Source: Calonectria ilicicola
Lineage: Eukaryota > Ascomycota > Sordariomycetes > Hypocreales > Nectriaceae
Direction of reading: 5' to 3'
Assembly (NCBI GenBank): GCA_020809705.1
Contig: CP085827.1
Span: forward strand, 6,696,001 to 6,760,000
Length of the DNA stretch: 64,000 bases
Position 1 is the stretch's first letter. Each line of letters begins with the position of its first letter. The notes under the pieces are model-generated. The model had not been told where the DNA came from and searched no databases. It saw only the letters and a program-made list of their open reading frames with translations. The translations under genes and the position numbers were made by a program. Of this stretch, positions 23,468-36,414 are shown in pieces.

Positions 23468-24047
23468 CGTACTCGTCGCCAGCAATATCTGCTACAAAGC
23501 TCTCCTCTTTTGGATCTAGATTCTTGAACCTGAACCCGTCGTGCTTTCGCATCATCTTCATCAAGGCTTGGTATTCCTCTTCGATAAACTCTCGATCATT
23601 CGTATTGAGATTGTCGGCATCAATACGGAACACTTGAAGCTTGTACATGATGAGCTTCATCTTTTGGTAGATCGTGAAATCGACCTCCATGTTCGCGTTT
23701 AGCCCGTTTTCGATAAGCTTTAGTTAGTACTCGGTGTACGACGCGAGAGGCAATCGCCTGTAGAGAGTGCCATCGGCGTACCTCTCGGCGGATGGGTGGT
23801 TTTGATTATGGAGGATGCGATGCTCGAATGATATTGTGTTGAAGGTGGTGAAGGATGTGTGTTGGGATTCATAGTCTTGGCAAGGGAAGCTATTTTAAGT
23901 ACGACTATCTAAGTTTTCATGAGGGCAACCTTATTGTAAGTTGATTGTATCTTGGTCGGGAGAATCATATGGCCAAACCTAGTTGTATCTGCTGCCGTTG
24001 TGGCTTTGGAGCTCCCTCTGGTAGAGCCCACGATTTACCTAAATAAA
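23468..24047 (-). mobile_element. Small mobile element, copy A, with partial reading frame
   Basis: A 580-bp unit whose homology with copy B starts and ends at the 14-bp direct repeats. Read on the minus strand it begins with a T-rich leader and GGTAAATCGTG, then a well-conserved non-coding region (for example GAGCTCCAAAGCCACAACGG, shared exactly with copy B) and ends in AGTACG inside the reading frame. An open frame of 89 codons (23690-23421) begins at an internal Met and runs past the element into host DNA. The homologous frame extends further upstream but is broken by a stop, and the start codon seen in copy C is ATA here. No terminal inverted repeats and no known domain. On the opposite strand the 3' end would be short and A-rich (CCTAAATAAA), as in retroposons. 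Confidence 0.7.
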
Positions 24048-24061
24048 ACATTGAGGTTGCT
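24048..24061. repeat. Target-site duplication of copy A, right
   Basis: Second copy of ACATTGAGGTTGCT, abutting the GGTAAATCGTG end of element A. Confidence 0.75.
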
Positions 24062-24434
24062 TTATGAGTCCTGAGCTTCAAGACATTCTAAAGAATTTTT
24101 TTTAAACTAACAATAAATCTCCAATGTTTTGTTCGGAAATGTTGGACCATAGAACCAGTCTTGGATAGTAACAACAGCTATGAGCTTTTCCTCCAGCCAA
24201 AAGGTTGCTGGTAAATATGACTTGAACATACTTCTCATATTCACAGCTGAACTTTTTTGAAGACACAAAAATGAGCGAAAAGGCGATCGTTCAACTTCCC
24301 AATCCTGCTGCACAAGAAGACCAGTGAACACTCCCACGAAACCTAAAAGACTCAGCATAAAACATCTGCCTAGAATTTCTACTAAGATAGCACAATTTGA
24401 TTACCTTAAGTAAGTTGGTTTGTGTGATTAATTA

Positions 24435-24450
24435 ATTTATTCATTGTTAA
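24435..24450. repeat. Target-site duplication of copy B, left
   Basis: ATTTATTCATTGTTAA, identical over 16 bp to 25049-25064. Confidence 0.75.
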
Positions 24451-25048
24451 TTTTGGTAAATCGTGGGGCTCAACCAAGAAGGAGCTCCAAAGCCACAACG
24501 GTAGCAGATACAACTAAATTTGGTCATATAATTCACCCGACCAAGATACAATCAACTTAATCCTGTGTACAACAAGAAGGTTCCCCTCATGAAAACTTAT
24601 AATCATACTTAAGATAGTTTCCCTTGCCAAGACCGTAAATCCTAACACAGATCCTTCACCACCTTCAACATAATATTATTCAAGCACCGTATCATCTATA
24701 ATTAAAACCACCCATCCGCTAAGAGGTATACCAATGGCACCCTCTACAAGCGATTACCGCTTAGCCAACATACAGATTTCCGAACAAAACTTAACGAAAA
24801 TAGACTTCTCCAATACGTACGCAACAAGACCAATATCATCAACCTCGCAGTATCACAGAAGATAAGGCTTATGAAATACAAGCTCCAAGCATTCCTCAAG
24901 AATGAACTTCATGCAGACGACAAAGATTTCATCAACAACGAACACGACTATCTTAAAAGGAGGATGCAAAATCCTAACGGTTTCACATTCAAGGGTCTGC
25001 ATGGAGAAGATGCAAGCTTTGTGGAAGATATTCGTGGCCACCAGTACG
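24451..25048 (+). mobile_element. Small mobile element, copy B, with best-preserved reading frame
   Basis: A 598-bp unit in the plus orientation, head to head with copy A across a 373-bp spacer. It starts TTTTGGTAAATCGTG and ends CAGTACG, the same termini as copy A. The frame homologous to the other copies is open from about 24706 (after a TAA) to the element end; the first Met inside is at 24871. The predicted protein is charged and helical with a conserved core around KIRLMKYKLQAF, KDFINNEHDYL and the segment up to VEDIRGHQYD. The open frame continues to 25209, but codons after 25048 lie in host DNA beyond the duplication. I do not recognise the protein family. Confidence 0.72.
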
Positions 25049-25064
25049 ATTTATTCATTGTTAA
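25049..25064. repeat. Target-site duplication of copy B, right
   Basis: Second copy of ATTTATTCATTGTTAA, directly after the AGTACG end of element B. Confidence 0.75.
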
Positions 25065-28000
25065 ACATGACGATTTTCTCAATGCATTATGTCACATTGC
25101 CGGCTACGGCAAAAGTGAAGTGAACACCCCGCTAATGCGTAGTGCAATGGTGCCCTATATCCATTTGACACATTACTTGGACACTCTCGGATCCAACATA
25201 CCTGCATAAAGCAACGAAGGCAGAAACTGCAAGGATCCGCACTTCCCATTACGTCCGTTAGCCCGTCAGGCCAAAAGATAAGTCAATAATCACGATGCTC
25301 GTGATTACCGGTGCGGATAACAGCTGCCAAGGAACATCCGTAATGTACGGTGGCCTAGGTCGTAACAGAAACACAATCTCGTTCTCTAGCCAAGATGACC
25401 ATGCCACCCCGCGTTGTCCTACAGAAGACCACAATCGTATCCCTTCTTGTAAGCCTCTACTATTACCTTTTAGCTACACGACTAGTACTTTCCACGAGGA
25501 CACTATTTAGATGGAATAGAGATGAAAATAGTCCATAGCATCCAGGGAGCATTTGATGTCCGGTACAAGGAATTAGTGCGACGAATTCAGATCATTACTT
25601 GTTTCAAGACTGGAAAATACATGACACCAGCAGCAGCGTGCGGCGAGAAGCTACTATTGTTGCGGCTTCTTGGCTGTTAAGTTGCTCCTCTGGCCAGCAG
25701 TGGCCGGGTCTACACAGAGTAATAAGGAAAGGAATGATGATGAAGATGGTATTATAAATGGATTTCTTAAATTCTTTACAATACCAGTATCAAATCCAAT
25801 AGCCCTATTTAGCTGCGGTTGATTGATTAGGTTAGGACGCTGTTGACTTGCCTCCGCTCAAATAGCTAGATTAGTCAAATGATTCGATGGGAAAAGCCTA
25901 ATGTGTTGGGGAACGTGGGTTCGAACGCTCGGTCTTTTGAAAAGTTAGCTTTGGTCGGCGGAATAGTTAGTCCGGCTGCAACACCGGTAGTGGTAAAGAG
26001 GTTCCGGTCTCAACACCAGGAGGAAGGCCAACACACCACAATCAACAGTTTCTTTGACTTCTTTCGGGCTCTCTTTTTGACGGATCGTTCGATCTATTTT
26101 GCCTAGGTGATGTTCATGATTCTTCTTTAATCTTATTATATCAGGTTTTATCTACTTTCCCTCATTATGAGTCATTGACCTACCTCAAGCCTCGTCTTGC
26201 AGTTTTTGCGGATAGCTGACTTTTGGCTACCTGGGCTAACTGAATGGGCGTAATAGCGCTAGTGTCATGTCTATAGATAAAACTTTAAGGACTAAGGAAG
26301 ATCATAAATTTTGGTAAATTCGTTTACCAGGTATTTTCTTCGATAAAACATTTCCTTTTCGTTGTGGTCATACTGGGGATACCATGCTGGAAGAACACTC
26401 GTCACTGTAGGGTAGGCAATGGAGGACCTGACTCGAACTCAAATGTTACATTTGGAGAAAACAATAATAGTTCCTTTCTTGCTGTCAACAAATTGCATAT
26501 AAGAAAAAAATTATAATTGCTAGATCTACATGGTCTATAACTTTAAAATTTAAGCTACGCCGATTGCTTTCCCCTTGAATGACGTCGTGGTGGGCATTTA
26601 CGATTTATGTATTGGATACTGGAATTGATCTGCAGTGCAATTGTGGGGCTGTTCTTCTGACGCGACGCGTTTCACTCCAGACCAAAACATGCCGGACTGC
26701 CACTGAGGAGACCGGATAATAGCCATTAATGCATGCTTCTCTGACGGCGACAATGTTCCTGGGACTGCGGTAAGAATTATCGGGGTGGAATATCAGCATG
26801 CACGCGGAGTCTGATGTTCGCTCCATATTATGGAGAGAGCTCTGTGGACGGTTCGTATTTCTGAAGGTTTTGGTGAATGAGGGAGAGCGCTTCTGATACG
26901 AAGAAACTTTATGCGTACTCCGCCACATTTTTTGGCGTTGTTCAACTCTCGCGTTCCGAGGATCCCGTACTGTTTGAGGCAGGCATATTTTTGGTTTCAA
27001 CTGGTGCCGACGAGATTCATGGAGAAAGAACCGCGGGAAACCAGTGGGATTTTTGAGAAATTAGAATCAGACGTGACTACTTCCCTGCGTTTACGGCTAC
27101 GCCATTGTCGTGTAGGTGTTGTTTTGACAGCTTCGGAGGAAGCTTGGCGGTTGAATGGGTGAAGCACAGCGCTAAAATACAGCGACGTTGCTCAAGGAAA
27201 ACCAGGAGACATGTTCTCACTTTTTGACTGAAGGTAGTGTGTCATTGTGAGTAACTATGCGGGTCAAAAGTCCTTGGCAGTTGGGTGAGCCGGGACGTTC
27301 GGAGTGAATGCTGCCAATTGAATGTGTTGGTTGGAGTTTACGGTTTGAAAGCCATGACCGCCCCATGTCGGCTGTGTCAACAATTGGCATCCGCTTTAGG
27401 CAAAGTCTAATGTCTAAATTTGAAAAGGGGGATGCGACGTTGTTCACTGATCCAACCGACTCATGCCCCAGATGACCGTCGATTCAGCTGCTTTCTCTTC
27501 CGTATTGCTCCAGAAACGTGGCTCGGAGAACACCTGACTAGGCCCAAGAGAAGATGGAAGATGCAATGCGGCCTTGTGGGAGGCCCATCCATGTTTCCCT
27601 TGTCGTAATTATCACCTTGATTGGGACTGAGGACCCATGCAATTGCCTATCTGGGTTTAGGTTGCCGAACATTCCGCTCTGTCAGCGGACACGCTTGCAT
27701 CGCTCTCGCTTTGCTCGTATTTCCTACACTGGACTAGGACCACAGTAGAAATCTGCCTCGTATGCACCATGACTTAATTGGCCCAACCAATAGCTCCCTG
27801 GTCTTAGAGGTCTCTATGAGACGTGCTGTGTCAGCGGCCGGCGAGACTCAACACTGTTCAGGCCGTTGGCTGAACGTGACCCACAAGGCTGGAATAGACG
27901 AGGGAGTTAATCATGACCGACCGAATGATCCGTGCCAGTTGGTTTTCCCTTGTTTGCGCCCCTGTATGTCCAGAACACCGAGACTTTTGTTGGCACTTAT

Positions 28001-28536
28001 GCAAGGGATGCCAGCTCTAGGTTCGTATTCTGCCGGCTTGCCGTGTCGTTTTCCCCGTGAATGACCTTAAAATAAAATCTTCGTCGGCTGCGGGACTATC
28101 GCCCACTTATTGGGCCTGATACCTTGTCAGTTGAGATGGTCCACATTCATCGTGGCCACTAAAGTTATGATTTAGTACAAGTGGTTATAACTTTACTTCC
28201 GCCCCCGTTTGGCGAAAGTGATTCTTTTCCGCTAGACGCATTCTCTGAAAATTTGGTGATTTTGTTTGCTATTGTTGCTTTCGTTACTCGTCAATCGTTC
28301 TCATTGACCTTTCCCTGTATTACACTATTTAATTTTTTCATCAACACAACACCAACAACCGTCGCTACATCTCAACCGTCGATCGTTCACATAATTTGCC
28401 TCACGTTTCGATCTCCATAAATCTCTGGTGGTGTCTCCGAATACTCATCGCCGATCTTGTCACTCCACACCATCTACTAGCTACGACAACTTCTATCATC
28501 GGGTCCTAGAGCCCTAGAGCCCGCAAAACTTTTACT
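25065..28536. other. Gene-poor region and chitin synthase promoter
   Basis: About 3.5 kb without a supported gene; open frames between 25.3 and 28.1 kb overlap on both strands and have no motif. The last 350 bp are strongly C/T-rich and should contain the promoter and 5' UTR of the chitin synthase. I looked for a divergent class V chitin synthase here and saw none. Confidence 0.5.
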
Positions 28537-31500
28537 ATGGAGCATCGCATGTCTATGATCTCAACTGGGTCAAATGGACAAAGTGTCCATCAACCTGCTG
28601 GCGCACAGCATGTGGTCACAGCCTCTGCGAATTCTCTATTGAATGCTATTCGCCGCGCGTACATGGAATCGAAACCCTATAATCTTGATTCGACCACAAG
28701 CATTACCCTCAATACATGGCTAAATGTGTCGCAAGGGTACCTGATTTTGGATAATAAACTGGCTGCTCAGGTTTGGGAGCACGCGAAACGCAGAGCCGAG
28801 AATCAGTGCATTATCTTAGGGTGATTAGTGACCATTACGTTTTGATGAATATACACTTGCTAAAAATTGCAATAGGTCCCTCCACGAAGCAACTCCTCCA
28901 ATCCTTGGTTCCTTCCTGCAAACCTTACCGGTCCCACTCCCCTCATCAATACAAACATCACTTGATGTCATCAAGCCTTTTCTCTCTTGTGTTACATCTC
29001 AAAACCCTTCAACTTCAAGAGCGTCAGCTTTGGGTGTAACCCTGACCCTGGACTTAACTGGAAACATTCTTGGAGCTTCTCTAGCTCTTCCTAAGAGTGG
29101 AGTAGATGTTGTCAAGGGTCTGCTAAACGTCCCAGCCGAAATCGGGAATCGTGCATTTGATGTCTTTTACTACCTACTGGCTTCATCATCTACAGTCGCC
29201 GAACGCCAATTTCTAGGGCTTAAATCGCCATCGGAATATGCTCTCCTTGCACGCTCAGGGACCTTTGACCCTCCTCCGTGTTTGGTTGGAGATGCAGCCG
29301 CGGCCGACGACTTTCGTCAAGCTTTGAAGGAGATTGGAATTAAGGGTTCAGTGCATCGCCAACTTATATCTACCCTTGTTGGCTTGTTGAAGCTCGGAAA
29401 CACACTTGATTATTCTAGCGATGCTGACGAGCTAGAGGAGATTTGTGCGGACGCTGGTGAATTGATGGGGATAGACCCAGAATTCCTCCTCCGCCAGAGC
29501 ACAGAGGATCGCGTGACTCTGTGCGGTGCGCTCTATGAGGCTGTCGTTGATTGGATAATCTCGATGGCAAATGAAGCGATTGATGCTGAGCTATGTGAAA
29601 TGAGAAATGGAGTTGAGCTTTCTTCTATGGTCGATACTGATACCGTTATTGTAACGGTTATTGATGTTCCTGACACTAAACTCGGACAGGCCCTTGCCAT
29701 GGGCACAACATTCGATGACACAGTTGGTATTAATGCTGAAATCGCAAAGGACGGTGTCGAGATCCCGCCGATAAGCTCAACAGTTCTATCAGAAGTGAAA
29801 CAAATAGTATCTGAAAAAGCTCTTGATCTGGGGGTCACTGATGGAATAGAACTCAGAGAACATGAAAGTGCTATTGAGAGGAGAGCAATTATTCTTAACA
29901 AAACAGCGGATGCCTCTGAGGACGGATTGCTTACGGAGCTACTTGCTATAAAGGCAGAAAAGATGGACCTCTTGGCTATTGTAGACTCAAATCGTGTCTG
30001 GCATCATCTTTCTCTTCACCCAACCGACAGCCCCTTGACTACGCCGACTTTACCTTTGCCTTGGTCATCAGGCAGTGCATCTCAACAAATCCGGTTATGG
30101 AGGTTGGTTGAATGGGCAAACCGACGAAATAAAACCCTTAATTATACTGTCGACTTTTTTATTGACGAATTTTCTCAACGATATGCGAGCATTGGTTGTC
30201 AAGATGGGAAAGATGGGATCGAAAGCTGGATGCTTGCTCGTGGCTGGAGCAACGGCCAGATACTTATCGGCGAGGACCGTGTCTGGGTTCAAGAATCTAC
30301 GTGGATGGAAGCTGAGGGCCTCCTGGATCTGGGGGCAACTCGCTACTATCAAGGCAGTTCCGCTGAGAAAATGCGACAAGCGTCTGATATTAGATATACG
30401 GCGAACGGAAGCGGGATGCTCACCCCACAGGGATTTAATGAGAGCCACTTCGGCAGTAACGATAATCTCTTACGAGCTCAAACGAATAGGCCCGAAACGA
30501 GCCTGAGCCAGAATCCGACTATACGAAATCAAGCATCTGCAGCTGGTGACTACGGCCTTGGGACGAAGGGGGATAACTATAGAGGATATGGTCAATACGA
30601 CCCATACCAAAAGGATATGGAAGAGAAGGATGAATCTGGAAACGCAGATAAACCGAAAAAAATGTCTTCCACACGAAGGACATGGGTCAACTTTGTCTGG
30701 GTTGTTACCTTTTGGATTCCGGATCCTTTGCTTAAGTACATCGGCCGTATGCGCCGACCCGATGTTCGACAGGCGTGGCGCGAGAAGTTTACTTTATGTC
30801 TCTTGATTTTGCTCATAAACGCTTGGATCGTGTTTTGGATCGTTGGATTTGGCAAGGTACTCTGTCCGAATCAGAACAAGGCATGGAACAAGAAGCAGCT
30901 GTCAACACATCAAGGCAAATCGGACTTTTACGTTGGAATTCACGGCAAAGTATACGACATTACTAAATTTTGGAGACGTCAGCACAGTGATACTGATATT
31001 GAAACCACTGAGGCTAATATGATGCCACTTGCTGGAATGATTCTCGATGATTATTTTGTTGCGCCATTGAACAAGGCGTGCCCAGGGCTTGGAATCAAGG
31101 AAACAACTCGCCTGACCGCGAATAATACTGTCGAGTATTCCACCGCGGTGCATACTTCTGGTTACTATGCTACTGATAGAACCAGTGCCCTGGGTAATGC
31201 TGACTGGTACTGGAACAACTTTGAACCTACAATTAAAGAGTACTACAAAGGAGATCTCGTCTGGAAATCTGGAAAAGTTAAATCCGAGGGCAGTAATGAC
31301 AACCACATGTGGGCCAGATATGGCAACAGAATCTATGACTTAACCAACTACTTCTACACACAGAAACGCCAACCCAACGTTGCGCAATACGAATTTCTCA
31401 GCAGCGACCTTACGGATCTATGGAAAAACAAAGCCGGACAGAATATCAAAACTGACATTGACGATTTGATCCTGAACTCGACTGGGAATAAAACGAAGAA

Positions 31501-33673
31501 TGCTGAAATTTTAAACAGCTGGTCTTGTATCCAAAAGACTACCTATGTTGGTATCACTGATTTTCGTGATAGCGCAAGGTGTCAAGTGAATAATTGGATT
31601 CTCTTGGCTTACACAATTATAATTTGTGTTGTGGTTGGTGTAAAATTCATCTGCGCTCTCCAGCTTGGCTCAAAGAAACGCCCTCTCCCTCAAAACAAGT
31701 TTGTCATCTGCCAAGTACCTGCATATACTGAGGGCGAAGACTCTCTTCGAAAAGCTATTGATTCACTTACTGCATTGGACTATGATAATAAAAGGAAGCT
31801 CATTTGTGTTATTTGTGATGGTATTGTGGTTGGACAGGGCAATGACCGACCAACGCCTAAGATCGTCCTGGACATTCTTGGAGTCGACCCAAAACTTGAT
31901 CCACCAGCCTTACCATTTAAATCAGTTGGCACAGGCTCTGACCAACTGAATTATGGGAAAGTATACTCTGGCCTTTACGAATACGAAGGAAACGTTGTTC
32001 CATATCTTGTCATTGTCAAGGTTGGCAAGGAATCTGAACAAACTATGGCAAAGCCTGGAAACCGCGGAAAGCGTGATACCCAAATTCTTCTTATGAGTTT
32101 CTTAAATCGTGTCCACCACAATGCCCCTATGAACGCTTTAGAGCTTGAGATGTTTCACCAGATCAACAACATCATTGGCGTTGACCCGGAGCTCTACGAG
32201 TATGTTCTGATGGTGGATGCTGATACCTGTGTTAAAGAAGATTCATTGACTCGGCTTGTGGCTGCATGTGCAAATAACGGGAAAATTGCTGGAATCTGTG
32301 GAGAAACTGCTTTAAACAACGACGATAAATCTTGGACAACTATGATTCAAGTATATGAGTATTTCATCTCCCACCACCTCGCTAAATCTTTTGAGTCATT
32401 ATTTGGTAGCGTCACCTGCTTGCCTGGATGGTAGGTGGTATTCAATCCTTCTGTCACAACTAATCCTGGATGCTAACTGTTGTCCAGTTTCACTATGTAC
32501 CGCATCAGAACTGCAGATAAAGGGAAGCCGCTAATCATTTCTGATACTGTTATCAAGGACTATAGTATTTGCGACCTTGATACCTTGCACAAGAAAAACC
32601 TTCTGGCCCTTGGTGAGGATCGATATCTAACAACGCTTATGCTTAAGCATCATCCTAATATGGCATACAAATTTGTCCCTAGCGCAAAATGCGAAACAGC
32701 TGCCCCAGAGGCCTGGAGTGTCCTCCTATCTCAAAGGCGAAGATGGATTAACTCAACTATTCACAATCTCTTTGAGCTAGTCACAGTTAAAGGGTTATGT
32801 GGATTTGGTATTTTCAGTATGCGATTTGTTGTCTTTTTGGACCTTTTCGGTACTATTATCTTCCCAGCAACTTGTGCCTACCTTTTTTACATCATTATCA
32901 TGGCAGCGACAGGAAAGGGCCAGTTCCCTCTCATTTCGATCATTATGTTGGCTGCAATTTATGGGCTTCAGGTTGTTCTCTTTATCATTAAGAGACAGTG
33001 GCAACATATTGGATGGATGATCATTTATCTGTTGGCCTTGCCAATCTATTCGTTTGTTCTGCCAGTTTATTCCTTCTGGAACCAGGACAATTTCTCATGG
33101 GGAAATACTCGTGTTGCTATAGGTGAAAAGGGTCAGAAGCAGGTTGTTTCTGTAGATTCTGAGCCGTTTGATCCTCGGTCAATCCCATTGCAGCGATGGG
33201 ATGATTACGCCATCGCAAACGGCCTACCAGGTCACCGCTCAGCAATGCAGGAAATGCGGGACTATTCAATGGGCACTCCATCCGTGATAGGATCACAGTA
33301 TAATGCCCCGCAGAGCCATTATGCTTATAGTATGAGAGATGGGGGCCGAAATACGCCTGCTGACTTTTATCGATCTGCCAGCGTCCAGCCTGGCACAGAT
33401 CATCTCCGTGATCGTCATTCGTTTATGACAATGGGCAACACCCCATCACCTCAGCCAATGCCTTCTTCTATTAGCTTGCGACATAGCCCTATCGAACGCA
33501 ATGATTCCGTTATCACAGAGGCGGTTCGTTCGGTTTTGGCCCAATTCAGTCTTGATCAGGTGACTAAGAAACAAGTTTTGGTTCTTGTGCATCACCGTCT
33601 CGGTATGGAAATGACGAGCGAGTCACGAGCCTTAATAGGAAAGGAGATTGATAATGAGTTGGAAAGGATGTAA
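28537..33673 (+). CDS. Chitin synthase with myosin-like N-terminus, class VI-like
   Basis: Three exons, 28537-28820, 28876-32430 and 32488-33673, give 1674 residues in a continuous frame. The N-terminal part (about 1-560) is a reduced myosin-motor-like region without a visible P-loop. Two membrane segments follow (near 605 and about 920), separated by a cytochrome b5-like domain ([10 protein letters not shown]). The glycosyltransferase core has VDADT, GEDRYLT (about residue 1323) and QRRRW (1362-1366), then several membrane spans and a DEK-C-like end ([13 protein letters not shown] onwards). It polymerises GlcNAc from UDP-GlcNAc at sites of polar growth. Lack of a P-loop and the length suit class VI (CsmB type) rather than class V. 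The second intron has a perfect TGCTAAC branch site. Confidence 0.95.
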
Positions 33674-36414
33674 TTCTTCTGATTTTCGCGAACTCGGAGC
33701 ATTAGTGTTAGCTGGATTAATTCAGAAATAAAGTTGCCTTTCTTAACTAGATCAAGAAAAGTAGAGAGAATTATGTAAATCTTCAACGTTCATCTCACAG
33801 ACATCGGGGTTTCATTTTTACTCTTCTGATGACAAGTCAAGTCAAATAACTCGATGGGATCTCAATGGCCGATAACCTTTCACGGCAATTGGATTTGTGA
33901 ATGTCAAATGGTGCGAGGGTACTGAATGGCACTTTGATACGTGACGAAGTGATCACGCGTATGATGTAGTTAGTAATCTAACTGTCGTAGGGGCAGCAGG
34001 GACTGAAGGACCCTTAGGGAATGAATCATGCTTACACCTACGCTTTTTAGTCCCTAGTGACCATTTTTCGCACCACGCTTTGTAGGGATTAAGAATTGAA
34101 TTTCCGACTTTTCCCACTGTTTCCATCTTTCCACAGGCTAGTGTGATCATTTGGAAGCTAATTTTCTCTGAATAACTGAGACCAGTTTAGATTTAAGTGG
34201 TATTTGAGTATGTTGATGCAATCCGGCTTGTTGCATATTTATCTTTGGATAGGTAAGGGTTTGATTAATGAACCTGGCTTTTCTTGAACAGTGTTACCGC
34301 ATTCATTGGGTCTAGTACACCGTGTTATCACAGCACCTGTTACATTATTCCCCCTCTATGGCGACACGTCCCGGGACGCCTAGCTGCACCTATAAGACTT
34401 CTGGGGGTCTTACTCTCCTCTCTAGGATTGCCACCTCATCTTTATAGGGCATATGCTTAGCACGCTATCCGAACCTGTGTAGCCATGAACGCCCGCTACA
34501 GGCCTTAGGATACCACAGATGTTAACCCCCAAGGAGAGCCTCAATTTAAGTGAGACACTTCTCCCTGTAAAAGTGTAAAGCTGTGGACCCAGGGGGCCAA
34601 TCAGAGCTATATACGCTAGTGCGCTTTAGCGCACGACGTGATAAGGCAAGGGCGCCCGCAATAGCATTATGTAGTGAACGTAGATGAACAGTTCTACTGT
34701 TTGTCAAGTTGAAGTCTTGCATAGAGAACAGAGATCTATTGGTCCCCCCATTGGTGCGTCACCCTAGTTGTGAACCCAGTTCGTTATAGAATGAATGTAT
34801 AGAAATCTAGGTTTTGAGTAAAGAGCGGGCATGAAACGGATTTTAAGCCTGGTTTATTCAATTGTTAAATGACTGGGATACGGCACTGCGTAAACTTAGG
34901 CATCATATTATCACTCTAGTTTCTAAATCATTCAGTTTAATGTTATTTTCCTATGTTGATGTACAATGTGGTATCTCAGCATCGCCTCGCTTGAGGCGAT
35001 TCACTTTGCGGCATTTGGGTTGTAAATTTCACGTCTAGTACTTCAAATCTCCAAAATCTCATTATGATTAAATATGTCCGATTAGTTTCATAATTCGATA
35101 GATCAGTATCGATGGACCAACAATGTAGCTCATTTGTGCAGAAACTCGGGAGAAAGCAAACAGACGCTTCATGGGCAAGGACACAAACATGGGATAAAGT
35201 GGTACGAGGTGGAGGACGAGAACATGCCGATTCTCAAATTATACCTCGCTCTCGCAAATAGGGCTTAGTAAGTCTACCTCGCCGCAAACAAGGGTCAGTT
35301 ACATCTCTGTGCCACCCCTATGAAGAGCTTTAGATTCTGTGGGGTCAGTGGAGAGGCAAGTTGGGAGTCAGCGGACCAAGAAAAGCCCACCTTTCAGGGA
35401 ATTACCGAATTGTGGGTACGGATGCGAGAAGGAGTGGCGCGGCACGTTGAGCCGAAGCTTAAATAGTATAATATCTTTTATCAATTAATCACACTGATTC
35501 CCATTCGAAGGAATAAACGATAAGTTTGATTAACGAGCCATTGTTCTAAAAATCACCTGATCTTTACTGTGCTAGATTTAAGTCGAATTCTGGGCTTATT
35601 TCAGGGCAGTGAGTGACATCGTTCATATTGGCTGGTTCTATCACATGACATCAATAGATAGCTATGGCTCCTATGCATCTAGTTGGAATTTGAAGCTCTT
35701 AATTTTTAACTATAGAAGGGATCTAGCTAGGTCTCTTATAGCTGCAGCTGCTAGCTGCAGCCCGAGACTTCCTATCTAAAGTTGAAGCTATTCGCAGCTT
35801 GGCAGTCTTGGCTACCGTTATCTGATAAGGCCGGCGGTGGCCTCCAGCTGTGTCCGTAACGGTCAGATAAGCCGGTCACCGTTGTTGACGGTATTTGTAT
35901 GTGAAATCGGGCTGTGTGCAGCCCGGGGCCGGTCTGTTTGATCTTGCTGTTACTGTGTTGTTTAGGCTAGGCTGTTGAGGCTATCTACGGTGTGTGACAC
36001 ATGATCTACAACTGCTTCACATAATATTATTCACCTAGTCAGCGCCTCACTACTCAAGGGAAAACCCGATCCCTTTTGTGGGGAAGAAAGACTAAGGAAG
36101 AGGATGGAGGCAAAGCTGGTGGGGCATGTTTTCATTCTCTAGATACCGGTTATTATAAGTTCATGGAATATTGTCCTGTGAATTAAAAAAGTAGACCGTA
36201 CATAAAACATGCATGAAATCTGGGAATGCTGGTTTGCGAGTCGTTTTTCGCGTCTAAGGTTTGCTGTTGCAACATATGTACACACGCGACCCCATAATTG
36301 TCACTAAATATTGATTGTAACGAAAAGAACTTTTGATTACTCAGGTAGTTACCATCTAGCCCTATCTTTTTCTTAACCTTTTATGCAACCTCCCTCAACG
36401 TCTCGTTTGATTCG
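33674..36414. other. Gene-poor AT-rich region
   Basis: No supported gene. It contains a GTGCGC-TTTA-GCGCAC hairpin at 34619-34634 and the second copy of the relic repeat at about 35.9 kb. Composition and broken words suggest decayed transposon DNA. Confidence 0.5.
35875..35996 (+). repeat. Relic dispersed repeat, copy 2
   Basis: Partner of 7118-7236. This copy is the more GC-rich of the two, so it is closer to the unmutated ancestor. It includes a GGGCTGTGTGCAGCCC hairpin. Confidence 0.45.

Noticed and set aside
25049..25209. C-terminal half of the 112-codon frame in copy B as part of the element protein
   Set aside because: It lies beyond the 16-bp target-site duplication and has no counterpart in the other copies, so it is host sequence read by chance.
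26400..26450. Possible tRNA T-arm on the minus strand (GAGTTCGAGTC)
   Set aside because: Flanking bases do not pair as a T stem, and no acceptor or D arm can be drawn.
28181..28420. 79-codon frame upstream of the chitin synthase
   Set aside because: The sequence is a C/T-rich leader typical of fungal promoters and 5' UTRs; the product is low complexity and hydrophobic.
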